From Zhihengliuella flava (GTDB lineage Bacteria; Actinomycetota; Actinomycetes; Actinomycetales; Micrococcaceae), in the NCBI RefSeq assembly GCF_015751895.1, contig NZ_JADOTZ010000001.1:496001-560000 (forward strand): a stretch of DNA of 64,000 nucleotides, written 5' to 3'. Of this stretch, positions 1-8,749 are shown one piece after another; the first letter of the stretch is position 1, and every line of letters starts with the position of its first letter. The position numbers were made by a program, and so were the translations under genes. The notes below the pieces were generated by a model. The model did not search any database. It worked only from the letters and a program-made list of their open reading frames with translations, and was not told the origin of the DNA.

Positions 1-1742
1 GCTTAGCGGCAGCGCACGCCGCCGGCTTGGTCCACCGGGACATGAAGCCGGAAAACGTCCTCCTCGCCCCCGATGGGCGCATCAAGGTGGCCGACTTTGG
101 CCTCGCACGGGCGGCGAGCAACCACACCGCGTCGTCAACGCTGGTGGGCACCGTGGCCTATATCTCTCCGGAGTTGGTCAAGGGAGAGCCGGCCGACGCG
201 CGCAGCGACATCTACGCCATCGGCATCATGCTCTACGAACTCTTGACCGGCAAGCAGCCGTTCACGGCGGACATGCCCATCAACATCGCCTTCAAGCACG
301 TCCAAGATGCTGTTCCTCCCCCATCCGAGGTGCTCCCAGGCCTAGCGCGCGACTTAGACGAGCTCGTGGAATGGTGCACCTCCAAAGATCCAGAGAACCG
401 GCCGCATGACGCCGAAGCCCTCCTCGGCGAGTTGCGGCACATTGCCGGCGAGCTCACGGAGAAAGAGCTTGATTACGGGGCGAGCGAGGACTACACGACC
501 CCCCTGCCGAGCGGTCCGGTCACTCTCGACCACGGCACGGATCCTGACGAGCAGATCCACAGCGCGACCGAAGTGGTACCTGGCGCGACCGAGGTGATTT
601 CCCCCGACGCCGCAGCCACCAGCGTGATCTCCCCTGGACTCGCCGAGACGCAGGCCTTGGCAACGCCCACTAACGCGAGCTCAGGTGAGTCCCGCCGGTT
701 CGACGACCAACCGGCGACGCCCGCCGAGGCCCTGCCCGCGGCCGCAGCCGGCGCCGCACTCACCCCGCGTCAAGCACGGAAAAAGGCCAAGCGCGACCAC
801 AAGCAGTGGAAAAAAGACGCTCAGGTCCCCCTCGAGTCTTTGGAGAAGAACCCGCGCCGGAAAGGCTGGCTGTGGGCCGGACTCGTCTTTCTCCTCGCGG
901 CACTCCTGGGCACGGCCGGTTGGTTCTTCGGCATGGGTCCCGGGGCCAGCGTCACCATCCCGGCCTTGCACGGCGAATCGGCCGAAGATGCGACGGCTCG
1001 GCTGGACGAGCTCGGTGTTGCCGCCGCCTCGTCTCCCATCTACGACGACGACATGGCAGCTGGCTACGTGGTCGGCACCGACCCGGAAGCCAACACCACG
1101 ATTCGACGCTTCCAGGGGGTCGAACTCCTCGTCTCCCGCGGACCCGAACTCTTCTCCGTGCCCAACCTGCGCGGCCTGACCTTGGATGCGGCCGAATCGG
1201 AGGTGGCTGAGGCCCAGTTGACCCTTGGGGAGACGACCGAGGACTACAACGAGTCGGTCCCGGCAGGCGAGGTCGTGTCCCAAGATCCCGCGCCAGACGA
1301 GGAATTGCGTCGAGGAACGGAAATCGACGTGGTGCTCTCCGCGGGGCCCGCGCCGGTCGATGTCCCCGATGTCACGGGCCTATCGGCGGAAGACGCGGAG
1401 AATCAACTCACCTCGCTGGGTCTGACCGGCGAGGTCGCCGGCGAGGAGCACAGCACCGAGGTTGCCGAGGGCCTCATCATCGCCCAATCGCCCTCGAGCG
1501 GTCAGGTGGAACGCGGGGGAACCGTCAGCTACACGGTCTCCCTCGGACCGCGCATGGTCGAGGTACCGCGCGTGACCGGCCGGCAGCTTGAGGAAGCCAA
1601 GCGCCTTCTCGAGGAGGCCGGATTCGTCGTCGAGGTCACCGAGGGCACCTTTGGCATCATCTTCAATACAGTGGCCACCCAAGATCCTGGCCGCGGTGAA
1701 CTGCTGCCCGAGGGCTCAACAGTCACCATCGGCGTCGTCTGA
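1..1742 (+). CDS. pknL: Ser/Thr protein kinase with four PASTA domains, PknL-like (5' end outside window)
   Basis: Membrane Ser/Thr kinase of the PASTA family. It is open to the left edge in the frame of base 3, and only the C-terminal part of the kinase domain is present. The catalytic loop HRDMKPEN lies at about 33-56, DFG at 96-104 and the activation-segment motif GTVAYISPE at about 147-173. A disordered linker is followed by one transmembrane segment (about 862-930) and four PASTA repeats (about 940-1140, 1141-1350, 1351-1545, 1546-1740). The repeats are expected outside the cell and bind peptidoglycan-type ligands in this family. The name PknL rests on the neighbouring convergent class II DAHP synthase, as in mycobacteria, and on the C. 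glutamicum PknL architecture. A PknB identity is less likely because no pbpA/rodA/fhaB genes adjoin it. The end overlaps the convergent next gene by 27 bp. Confidence 0.85.
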   Translation, partial: LAAAHAAGLVHRDMKPENVLLAPDGRIKVADFGLARAASNHTASSTLVGTVAYISPELVKGEPADARSDIYAIGIMLYELLTGKQPFTADMPINIAFKHVQDAVPPPSEVLPGLARDLDELVEWCTSKDPENRPHDAEALLGELRHIAGELTEKELDYGASEDYTTPLPSGPVTLDHGTDPDEQIHSATEVVPGATEVISPDAAATSVISPGLAETQALATPTNASSGESRRFDDQPATPAEALPAAAAGAALTPRQARKKAKRDHKQWKKDAQVPLESLEKNPRRKGWLWAGLVFLLAALLGTAGWFFGMGPGASVTIPALHGESAEDATARLDELGVAAASSPIYDDDMAAGYVVGTDPEANTTIRRFQGVELLVSRGPELFSVPNLRGLTLDAAESEVAEAQLTLGETTEDYNESVPAGEVVSQDPAPDEELRRGTEIDVVLSAGPAPVDVPDVTGLSAEDAENQLTSLGLTGEVAGEEHSTEVAEGLIIAQSPSSGQVERGGTVSYTVSLGPRMVEVPRVTGRQLEEAKRLLEEAGFVVEVTEGTFGIIFNTVATQDPGRGELLPEGSTVTIGVV

Positions 1743-2168
1743 CGGGCCGTTCAGATCGAACTGCGGTTCGCCCGAAGATTGCTGCGACACGCGCACTCCC
1801 AGGTACCGCCGCCCATCGTCCATGACGAGGTCGACCAGCGCGTCCGCGCCGGTCCACGAATAGGACTCAACGCTGCGCACCTCAGGGAACGCCCGATGAA
1901 TATTGGCGATCATGGCCTCGTCGGCCCGTTGCAGACCCACCAGCCCGCTGGCCACCATCACCAGGGCTAACACCAATGCCGCGGCGCCAACCCCCGCTTG
2001 GGTCCACAAGCTGGCCCGCCGCTGATACGTGCGCAGCCCGCGGGAATCACGACGGTACCGCCGCCAACGCAGCAACACGTGGACCAGCAGCGGAACCGCG
2101 ACCAACAGTCCGACAACAGCCGCACCCAGTTGCACCATTGGAGTCAGGTAGTCCACGTGTGTGTACAT
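1716..2168 (-). CDS. small two-helix membrane protein, unknown function
   Basis: A 150-aa protein if it starts at the ATG at 2168 ([10 protein letters not shown]). An in-frame extension to 2384 would run across the terminator hairpin and into the DAHP synthase gene, so it is rejected. Two hydrophobic segments are visible, at about residues 10-30 and 55-80, separated by a basic stretch ([10 protein letters not shown]), which suggests a two-pass protein with a cytoplasmic positive loop. The C-terminal half is soluble. I do not recognise the family. It is convergent with and overlaps the kinase gene, and it may be a lineage-specific inner-membrane protein. Confidence 0.65.
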   Translation of the reverse strand: MYTHVDYLTPMVQLGAAVVGLLVAVPLLVHVLLRWRRYRRDSRGLRTYQRRASLWTQAGVGAAALVLALVMVASGLVGLQRADEAMIANIHRAFPEVRSVESYSWTGADALVDLVMDDGRRYLGVRVSQQSSGEPQFDLNGPSDDADGDC

Positions 2169-2201
2169 GCCCCTCACCCTATCCACCCGTACCGTGGCAA
2201 A

Positions 2202-2246
2202 ACGACGGCGGTGGGCGCCCACCTTGGGGCCGCCCACCGCCGTCGT
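2202..2246 (-). terminator. rho-independent terminator of the DAHP synthase gene
   Basis: Perfect 16-bp inverted repeat: acgacggcggtgggcg at 2202-2217 and its complement at 2231-2246, with a 13-nt loop. Read on the minus strand it is followed by TTTT. It lies 32 bp past the aroG stop and belongs to the recurring ACGACGGCG hairpin family of this window. Confidence 0.85.
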
Positions 2247-2277
2247 CCCCGCCGCCACCTCGGCGTCGCGGGACGGT

Positions 2278-3681
2278 TCAGCCGCGCGGGCCCCGATCCG
2301 CGAGCGCGCCAGAGACGAGGAAGGCCATCTCCAAAGACTGACGATGGTTGAGCCGCGGGTCGCAGAGTGACTCGTAGAGGTCATCGAACTGGTCCTCGCG
2401 AATAGGATCAGCGCCGCCGAGGCACTCAGCGACGTCGTCGCCCGTCATCTCCACGTGGAGGCCGCCGGCCACCGTGCCGAGCGAGTCATGGACCTCGAAG
2501 AAACCCCGAACCTCATCCATCACGTCATCGAAGCGCCGGGTTTTGTACCCATTAGCGCTGGTCACCGTGTTGCCGTGCATGGGGTCCGTGACCCACACGA
2601 CCTCGGCACCGGACGCGGCCACCTTCTCCACCAACTGCGGCAGCTTCTCCCGAATGTTCTTCGCCCCCATGCGGGAGATGAAGGTCAAGCGGCCCGGCTC
2701 ACGATTCGGGTCGAGCTTGTCGATCAGGGCGAGAGCATCATCAGGCGTGGTGGTGGGGCCGAGCTTGACCCCGATCGGGTTATGGACCCGGGACAAGAAG
2801 TCCACGTGGGCACCGTCGAGATCGCGTGTACGCTCGCCAATCCAAAGGAAGTGACCGGAGGTGTCGTACGGCAACCCCGTGCGCGAATCCGTGCGGGTCA
2901 GCGCGCGTTCGTAATCGAGCAGCAGGGCTTCGTGGGCCGCGAAGAATTCGGTCCGCTTCAGGGCCTCGAAATCGGCGCCGCACGCGGACATGAAACGCAC
3001 CGCCCGGTCGATCTCAGCGGCCAAGGACTCATATTCCTTGTACGCCGGGTTGGCCCGGAAACCTTGGTTCCACTGATGCACCGCTCGCAGGTCGGCGAAA
3101 CCGCCTTGCGTGAAGGCCCGGATCAGGTTCAGCGTGGACGCTGAGGTGTGATAGGCCTGCACCATGCGCGCCGGGTCGTGCCGGCGGGACTCTTCGGTGA
3201 AGTCATACCCATTGACGATTTCGCCGCGGAACGCGGGCAACGTCACGCCGTCGCGCGTTTCCATGTTCGACGAGCGTGGCTTGGCAAACTGGCCGGCCAT
3301 CCGCCCCATCTTGATGACGGGCATGGAAGCGCCGTAGGTCAGAACCACCGACATCTGCAGGATGGTCTTGACGCGTGCGCTGATCTTGTCTGCCGTGGCA
3401 CCTTCAAAAGTCTCCGCGCAATCCCCACCTTGGAGCAGGAAGGCGCGCCCCTTGGCGGCCTCGGCGAGGCGTGCGCGCAGGATGTCCACCTCGCCAGCGA
3501 AGACCAACGGGGGCAAGGCGGAAAGCTCGGAGACGGCCTGCTGCTGCTCAGCGGTCCCGGACCAGTCGGGCTGCTGCTTGATGGGCAGCTCGCGCCAGGC
3601 GTCAAGCCCAGGATCGGTTGCAGGGCCAGGGATGGGCGCCGTCAACGGCGCGGATGCGTTTCCTACGTGACTCACGCACAC
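2278..3681 (-). CDS. aroG: 3-deoxy-7-phosphoheptulonate (DAHP) synthase, class II
   Basis: Condenses phosphoenolpyruvate and erythrose 4-phosphate, the first step of the shikimate pathway. The 467-aa length is typical of class II (plant/mycobacterial AroG type). Visible family motifs are GGDCAETF near residues 85-92 (metal-ligand cysteine about 88), RMAGQFAKPRS, WVTDPMHGNT and GGLHVEMTGDD near the C-terminus. The first GTG at 3681 is used; a second in-frame GTG two codons on (3675) is equally possible. It is a single-gene unit with its own terminator. tyrA of this window acts downstream in the same pathway. Confidence 0.96.
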   Translation of the reverse strand: MCVSHVGNASAPLTAPIPGPATDPGLDAWRELPIKQQPDWSGTAEQQQAVSELSALPPLVFAGEVDILRARLAEAAKGRAFLLQGGDCAETFEGATADKISARVKTILQMSVVLTYGASMPVIKMGRMAGQFAKPRSSNMETRDGVTLPAFRGEIVNGYDFTEESRRHDPARMVQAYHTSASTLNLIRAFTQGGFADLRAVHQWNQGFRANPAYKEYESLAAEIDRAVRFMSACGADFEALKRTEFFAAHEALLLDYERALTRTDSRTGLPYDTSGHFLWIGERTRDLDGAHVDFLSRVHNPIGVKLGPTTTPDDALALIDKLDPNREPGRLTFISRMGAKNIREKLPQLVEKVAASGAEVVWVTDPMHGNTVTSANGYKTRRFDDVMDEVRGFFEVHDSLGTVAGGLHVEMTGDDVAECLGGADPIREDQFDDLYESLCDPRLNHRQSLEMAFLVSGALADRGPRG

Positions 3682-3750
3682 CAGCGTAAAGCTCTGCGGG
3701 CGTCCTCCCCCAGCCGGGTCCGTAATATGGGCACCGGTGACGGTTGGATA

Positions 3751-4485
3751 TCACTCCGGGCCAGAGGCGCCGCCGTCGGTAGCCTCGGGCGGCGTCTGCC
3801 GTTGGTTCTTCACCGACGCAGCGTAGAGGTCCGCGTACTCTTGACCGGACAAACGCATGATCGCGTACATGATCTCGTCGGTCACCGATCGCTGAACGTA
3901 GCGATCGTCCTCCAGCCCGGCATACCGGGAAAAGTCCAGCGGCTCCCCAATGATCATGCCGACGCGCCGAATATTGGGGACCGTCTTGCCGATGGGTTGC
4001 ACCTTGTCCGTACCGATCATCGCCACGGGGATGACCGGCACCCCCGTGGAGAGCGCCAGTTTGGCGACGCCGAGTTTTCCTCGGTACAGCTTCCCATCCG
4101 GGCTTCGCGTGCCCTCTGGGTAGATGCCCAGCAATTTCCCGTCCAACAGCGCCTTCTCCCCCGCACCGAGCGACTTCGCCGAAGCGGGTCCGCCGGAGCG
4201 ATCCATGGGGAGTTGATTCGTCAGGCGGAAGAACGCGGCAGTGATCTTCCCTTTGAGCCCTTGGCCCGTGAAGTATTCACTTTTGGCCAAGAACACCACT
4301 GGGCGGTCGACCTCGACGGGTAAGAAGATGGAGTCGGACACCGACAGATGATTGCTGGCGAGAATCGCGCCGCCCGACGTGGGGATGTTCTCAAGGCCCT
4401 TCACCCATGGCCGAAAGAGAATCTTGACCAACGGCGCAATCAAGAGCCGTTTCATCACCCAATAAAACACGTGTTTGCCTTCCAC
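3751..4485 (-). CDS. 1-acyl-sn-glycerol-3-phosphate acyltransferase (PlsC family)
   Basis: Membrane-associated lysophospholipid acyltransferase of 244 aa. The HX4D catalytic motif is at residues 46-51 (NHLSVSD) and the substrate-binding EGTR motif at 124-127, with the later PVIPVAMIGT block also present. An N-terminal hydrophobic segment probably anchors it to the membrane. The role is phosphatidic acid synthesis for phospholipids. In mycobacteria a paralogue sits in the same neighbourhood between aroG and fadD15. It is divergent from the esterase gene across an 84-bp gap. Confidence 0.9.
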   Translation of the reverse strand: MEGKHVFYWVMKRLLIAPLVKILFRPWVKGLENIPTSGGAILASNHLSVSDSIFLPVEVDRPVVFLAKSEYFTGQGLKGKITAAFFRLTNQLPMDRSGGPASAKSLGAGEKALLDGKLLGIYPEGTRSPDGKLYRGKLGVAKLALSTGVPVIPVAMIGTDKVQPIGKTVPNIRRVGMIIGEPLDFSRYAGLEDDRYVQRSVTDEIMYAIMRLSGQEYADLYAASVKNQRQTPPEATDGGASGPE

Positions 4486-4569
4486 GTTAGAAAAGCCAGA
4501 CCTTCTCCCCTACGAGGTCGGCTCGATGCCGTTTAAGCTCTACTCTAGGCTTAAGCGCACCTCACGTGC

Positions 4570-5385
4570 GTGGTCGCCCAGTTTGGAGCCCTCGTGATGG
4601 ACCTTCCCAACGATCCACTCTCGCCCCTCGCGGTCAGCCCCTCCGGCGCGCGCGACGCCGTCGTGGTCCTTCACGGCTTTACATCCTCCCCAGCCAGCGT
4701 GCGCGGTTGGGCCGAGGACTTGTTGAGCGCTGGCTACGCCGTCGAGCTCCCCCTCCTCCCTGGCCACGGCACCCGCTGGGAGAACCTGGCCGCCACGCCG
4801 TGGACGGCCTGGCGGGATGCCGCAGTGGCGGCCTACGACCGGCTCCAGCGAAACCACCGGCGCGTGTTCGTCTGCGGCCTCTCCATGGGTGGCGCACTGG
4901 CGTTGGAAGTTGCGGCTGCACGGCAGCCTGCGGGGCTGGCCCTCGCGAATCCGGCGTTGACCTTCGCTGACCCCACTGCCCACTTGGCCCCAGTCCTGAA
5001 ATATGCCGTACCCACCGTCGCTGCGATCGCCAACGACATTGCGCGGCCTGGCCAGGACGAGCATGCATACTCGCGCACCCCCGTCGCCGCTGTGGCCCAG
5101 CTGGGCGCCCTCTTCCGTCATGTCCGCACCGTGCTGCCCCGCGTCAACGCTCCGCTGGTGGCCTTCCGATCCACCACGGACCACGTCGTTCCCGACTCGA
5201 GCCTGGAGACCCTTTGGAAGCGCGTCGGAACGGATCCGGCGCGGCGGCGCGTGTATTACTTGGAACAGAGCTACCACGTGGCCACGCTCGATTTCGATGC
5301 CGACCGGATCACCACCGAAACGCTGCGCTTCTTCGCCAACCTTTCTGCCCCGGAGATCGCAGGCCAGCCTGTAAGTTACTCTTGA
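4570..5385 (+). CDS. alpha/beta hydrolase, carboxylesterase type
   Basis: A 271-aa serine hydrolase resembling Bacillus/Geobacillus Est30-type carboxylesterases. The oxyanion motif HGFTSSP is at residues 35-41 and the nucleophile elbow GLSMGG has Ser105. Asp204 (STTDHVVP) and His236 (SYHVAT) complete a likely catalytic triad. No signal peptide is seen, so it is probably cytoplasmic. The start is uncertain: GTG 4570, GTG 4594 and ATG 4597 are all in frame, and all keep the domain intact. The natural substrate is unknown. It is followed by the acyl-CoA synthetase gene on the same strand. Confidence 0.88.
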   Translation: MVAQFGALVMDLPNDPLSPLAVSPSGARDAVVVLHGFTSSPASVRGWAEDLLSAGYAVELPLLPGHGTRWENLAATPWTAWRDAAVAAYDRLQRNHRRVFVCGLSMGGALALEVAAARQPAGLALANPALTFADPTAHLAPVLKYAVPTVAAIANDIARPGQDEHAYSRTPVAAVAQLGALFRHVRTVLPRVNAPLVAFRSTTDHVVPDSSLETLWKRVGTDPARRRVYYLEQSYHVATLDFDADRITTETLRFFANLSAPEIAGQPVSYS

Positions 5386-5454
5386 GTACACTGTGAGCCA
5401 CGCCACTGATTACCGCGTATGATCGACGCAACAACAATGAACTGGGAGGGTCTC

Positions 5455-7257
5455 GTGCACGAGAAGAGCGTCGCCCCGCTGATCGTCAGCCCGAAGGAAA
5501 CCAACGCCACCGATTTTGTGTTGCGTCAGGAGGCAAACCCGGAGAACCTCGCGTTGTTCTCCGTGCCATCGGCTGACGGCACCTGGACAGATATCAGCGC
5601 GCAGGAGTTTGCGGCCGACGCGCGCCGTATCGCCAAGGGGCTCATGGCCAGCGGCCTCAACGCGGGAGACCGCATCGGCATCATGTCCCGGACCCGCTAC
5701 GAGTGGACCCTCGTCGACTTCGCCATTTGGTTCGCTGGTTGCGTCTCCGTTCCGGTCTATGAAACGTCCTCGCCGTCTCAGGTGGCCTGGATCTTGGGCG
5801 ATTCCGAAGCCCACGCCGCTTTTGTCGAGGCCGGACGCCACGAGAACGTGGTCCGCCAGGCAGCGCAACAGGAGCAGCTGGCCATTGCCGACGTCTGGCA
5901 GTTCGACGACGACGGTTTGGACGAGCTGCGGCAGCTCGGCGCCGAGGTCAGCGACGAGGACCTCGAGGCACGCCGTTCCTCGCTCACGCTCGACTCCCTC
6001 GCCACCATTATTTACACCTCCGGTACCACCGGCCGGCCTAAAGGCTGCGAGCTAACCCACGCCAACTTTGTGGAGCTGGCCGAGAACGCCGTCGCATCGC
6101 TGAATTCGGTGGTGTATCCCGGCTCGTCCACCATTATGTTTCTCCCGCTGGCGCATGTCTTCGCCCGTTTCATCGCCGTCTTGAGCGTGGCGGCGGGCAC
6201 CCGAGTGGGGCACACGGCCGATGTGAAGAACCTCTTGGAGGACCTCCAAAGCTATCAGCCCACGTTCCTCCTCGCGGTCCCCCGCGTCTTTGAGAAGGTC
6301 TACAACAACTCGATGCTCAAGGCTGAAGATGCCGGCAAGGGAAAGATCTTCCATGCCGCGGCCGCCACGGCCATTGCCTGGTCTGAAGCCCAAGAGACCG
6401 GCGGCCCGTCCTTCTTCCTCAACGTCAAACACAAGGTGTTCGACAAGCTGCTCTACAGCAAGATTCGTGCTGCGATGGGTGGCAAAGTGACCCACGCCGT
6501 CTCGGGTGGCGCCCCGCTGGGATCGCGTCTAGGGCACTTTTTCCGAGGACTCGGCGTCACGATTCTCGAAGGGTACGGCCTGACGGAAACGACGGCGCCC
6601 ATTACGGTGAACACCCCGCAGTTGAACAAGGTTGGCACCGTTGGCCCGCCCCTGCCGGGCAACTCCGTACGCATCGCTGATGACGGTGAGATCTTGGCCC
6701 AGGGCGTGTGCGTCATGCGCGGCTACTATCAGCGCGATGATCTGACTGAAGACGCCATCCGTGACGGCTGGTTCCATACGGGTGACATTGGTGAGCTGGA
6801 TGACCACGGCTACCTCAAGATCACCGGCCGGAAGAAGGAAATTCTGGTGACCGCTGGTGGGAAGAACGTGATTCCCGCTCAGCTCGAGGACAGCATCCGC
6901 TCCCACGCGATCGTGTCTCAGTGCGTGGTGGTCGGCGACCAGAAGCCCTTTATCGCCGCGCTCGTGACGATTGACGAGGAAGCCCTGCCCGGATGGCTCC
7001 AGCGTCATCACCTCGAGGCCCAAACAGTTGAACAGGCGGCCCAGTTGCCACAGCTAAAGGAGGAGATCCAGAGCATTGTGGACCAGGCCAACAGCCACGT
7101 CTCTCAGGCAGAAGCCATCAAGGAATTCCGCATTGTTCCGTCGGACTTCACGGAAGCGTCCGGTCACCTCACCCCGTCGATGAAAATCAAGCGGGCGCAG
7201 GTCCTGAAAGACTTCGCGGGCGTAGTCGACGACATCTACGGGCAGGCGACGTCCTAG
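5455..7257 (+). CDS. fadD15: long-chain fatty acid-CoA ligase (FadD15-type AMP-dependent synthetase)
   Basis: Activates long-chain fatty acids to acyl-CoA through an acyl-adenylate. The P-loop YTSGTTGRPKG is at about residues 186-196, GWFHTGDIG at about 437 and GRKKEILVTAGGKN at about 457, in the order expected of the ANL superfamily. Start chosen at GTG 5455 because a strong ribosome-binding site (ctgggaggg, 5442-5450) sits 4 nt upstream; an ATG at 5419 would add 12 residues but has no such site. Length 600 aa is typical. The product probably associates with the membrane face. A strong hairpin follows the gene. Confidence 0.94.
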   Translation: MHEKSVAPLIVSPKETNATDFVLRQEANPENLALFSVPSADGTWTDISAQEFAADARRIAKGLMASGLNAGDRIGIMSRTRYEWTLVDFAIWFAGCVSVPVYETSSPSQVAWILGDSEAHAAFVEAGRHENVVRQAAQQEQLAIADVWQFDDDGLDELRQLGAEVSDEDLEARRSSLTLDSLATIIYTSGTTGRPKGCELTHANFVELAENAVASLNSVVYPGSSTIMFLPLAHVFARFIAVLSVAAGTRVGHTADVKNLLEDLQSYQPTFLLAVPRVFEKVYNNSMLKAEDAGKGKIFHAAAATAIAWSEAQETGGPSFFLNVKHKVFDKLLYSKIRAAMGGKVTHAVSGGAPLGSRLGHFFRGLGVTILEGYGLTETTAPITVNTPQLNKVGTVGPPLPGNSVRIADDGEILAQGVCVMRGYYQRDDLTEDAIRDGWFHTGDIGELDDHGYLKITGRKKEILVTAGGKNVIPAQLEDSIRSHAIVSQCVVVGDQKPFIAALVTIDEEALPGWLQRHHLEAQTVEQAAQLPQLKEEIQSIVDQANSHVSQAEAIKEFRIVPSDFTEASGHLTPSMKIKRAQVLKDFAGVVDDIYGQATS

Positions 7258-7280
7258 TCACCTCACGAGTGCAGGACACA

Positions 7281-7322
7281 GGAGGGACGGGCCATCAGCT
7301 CAAGGCGATGGCCCGTCCCTCC
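7281..7322. terminator. bidirectional terminator between convergent genes
   Basis: Perfect 16-bp arms (ggagggacgggccatc, 7281-7296, and its complement at 7307-7322) with a 10-nt loop. An outer, interrupted pairing of caggacaca with tgtgtggtcctg extends the stem. It lies between the stops of fadD15 (plus) and the MinD-like gene (minus). Confidence 0.8.
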
Positions 7323-7358
7323 GCTGTACTGTGTGGTCCTGCGGGCTCGGGTACGCCG

Positions 7359-8618
7359 CTAGGCTCCGCGCAGCTGATCCACCACCAAGGCGGCCAGCTC
7401 CATGACCGCCTCACGCGTCGCCGGGCGCAGGCGGTCCAAGGCCACCTCAGATCCCTCGGCCAAATGCGGGTCGTACGGCAATCGAACCACCGAGTCGACG
7501 CGGCTTGTGAAGTGCGCTTCGATCTCGTCCACCTTGACGCCGCGGCTGAGTCCAGCCGACTGGTTGATCACTACAATGGCCTGCTGCGCCAGATCCTTGC
7601 GCCCATGGGCCTCGAGCCACGACAGGGTTTCTGAGGCTAAGCGTGCCTCATCCACGCTCGCTCCGGACACCAACACCACGAGGTCTGATTTCTCCAGCGA
7701 CCCCCGCATCACCGAGTGCACCATGCCAGTGCCCGAGTCGGTGAGGACGATCGAGTAGAACTTGCTCATCAGATCCGTCACTACACGGTAATCCGAATCG
7801 TCGAACGCTTCCGCGACGTGCGGGTCCGTGTCAGAGGCCAGCACGTGTAGGCGCGACCCCTTCCGTGCGGCGTACTGGGAAATCTTGGCGAAGGAATCCA
7901 CGAGATACCGGTTCTGCACGAGCTGGCGGCCGGTAAAGCGCGCGGTACCTGGTGACCGATCGCTGAGCGTTCCCCGGTCCGGGTTCGCGTCGAGGGCTGC
8001 TACGCGGTCCTCCCGTACTTCTGCCAAGGCCATCCCCAGCAGGGTCGTCGCAGTGGTTTTACCCACGCCGCCCTTCCGCGAGAGCACGGTGATGAACTTG
8101 GTCCCGCCCTCGAGCGGTCCCTTAATTTTGGTCTCCCGCATGCGCCGCATGCGGACCGCATCCGAGTCCCCGACGTTCACGCGTCCCAGCGTCGCTTGAT
8201 AGAGCCAACGGCGCCAGCCACTTTCCGGACTCTTCTCGCGCGGAGGGATCAGCCGATCGGCGGTTAAGGAATCGGCGCGCTCGGGGACGCTGGCGGAGGC
8301 CGCCGCCTCGTCCCCTTGATCCGCCGAGGGGCGATCCAACTCGCCCGACTGTTCTCTCGCGGGAAAGCGCGTTGCATCCTCGGCTGTGGCACGCATGGCC
8401 TCGTTCAGCACCTGCTCCAACGGGTCTTCCCGCAGGGCCTGCCCACGCTCGTCTGGCAGCTCGCCCTGCCGCGGGTCGCCATCCACGGGGTTCTCTTCCA
8501 CCGTCGTAGGTTCCTCGTTCGGTGCATCTGCCGCCTCGGAGGAGTGGTTCTGCGAGGCATCCGCGGAGGAAGACGTCGATGAATCCTCCGGGCGCGAGTT
8601 CTTCGGCTGCTCAGTCAT
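7359..8618 (-). CDS. orphan MinD/ParA-like ATPase with long disordered N-terminus
   Basis: A 419-aa protein. Residues 1-130 are acidic, Ser/Glu/Asp-rich and low in complexity. A short basic segment with RRMRETKIKG follows (about 157-166), then a deviant Walker A KGGVGKT at 182-188 and the block DANPDRGTL at 210-218. The DANPDRGTL signature and a low-complexity N-terminus are, to my knowledge, typical of MinD-like ATPases linked to type VII (ESX) secretion, such as EspI, rather than of chromosomal ParA. No ESX gene or ParB lies nearby. It is a single-gene unit, and membrane or cargo positioning is inferred only. The partner is unknown. Confidence 0.8.
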   Translation of the reverse strand: MTEQPKNSRPEDSSTSSSADASQNHSSEAADAPNEEPTTVEENPVDGDPRQGELPDERGQALREDPLEQVLNEAMRATAEDATRFPAREQSGELDRPSADQGDEAAASASVPERADSLTADRLIPPREKSPESGWRRWLYQATLGRVNVGDSDAVRMRRMRETKIKGPLEGGTKFITVLSRKGGVGKTTATTLLGMALAEVREDRVAALDANPDRGTLSDRSPGTARFTGRQLVQNRYLVDSFAKISQYAARKGSRLHVLASDTDPHVAEAFDDSDYRVVTDLMSKFYSIVLTDSGTGMVHSVMRGSLEKSDLVVLVSGASVDEARLASETLSWLEAHGRKDLAQQAIVVINQSAGLSRGVKVDEIEAHFTSRVDSVVRLPYDPHLAEGSEVALDRLRPATREAVMELAALVVDQLRGA

Positions 8619-8691
8619 GTGGCCCTCTCACTTCTTGGGTCCGCGGGCGTCCAGCGGCACATTCAGCACTCACCCTAACCCACCACAGAAA

Positions 8692-8734
8692 ACGGCGGCG
8701 GTGAAGACCCTGTCGGGTTCCTCACCGCCGCCGT
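8692..8734 (-). terminator. rho-independent terminator of pyc
   Basis: Arms acggcggcggtga (8692-8704) and its complement (8722-8734). On the minus strand the stem is followed by TTTT. It lies 16 bp past the pyc stop. Confidence 0.75.
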
Positions 8735-8749
8735 CGTCGTCAGCACTAC

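Noticed and set aside
4540-5406. 288-codon minus-strand frame opposite the esterase
   Set aside because: The plus-strand esterase has a complete catalytic triad; the opposing frame is a shadow.
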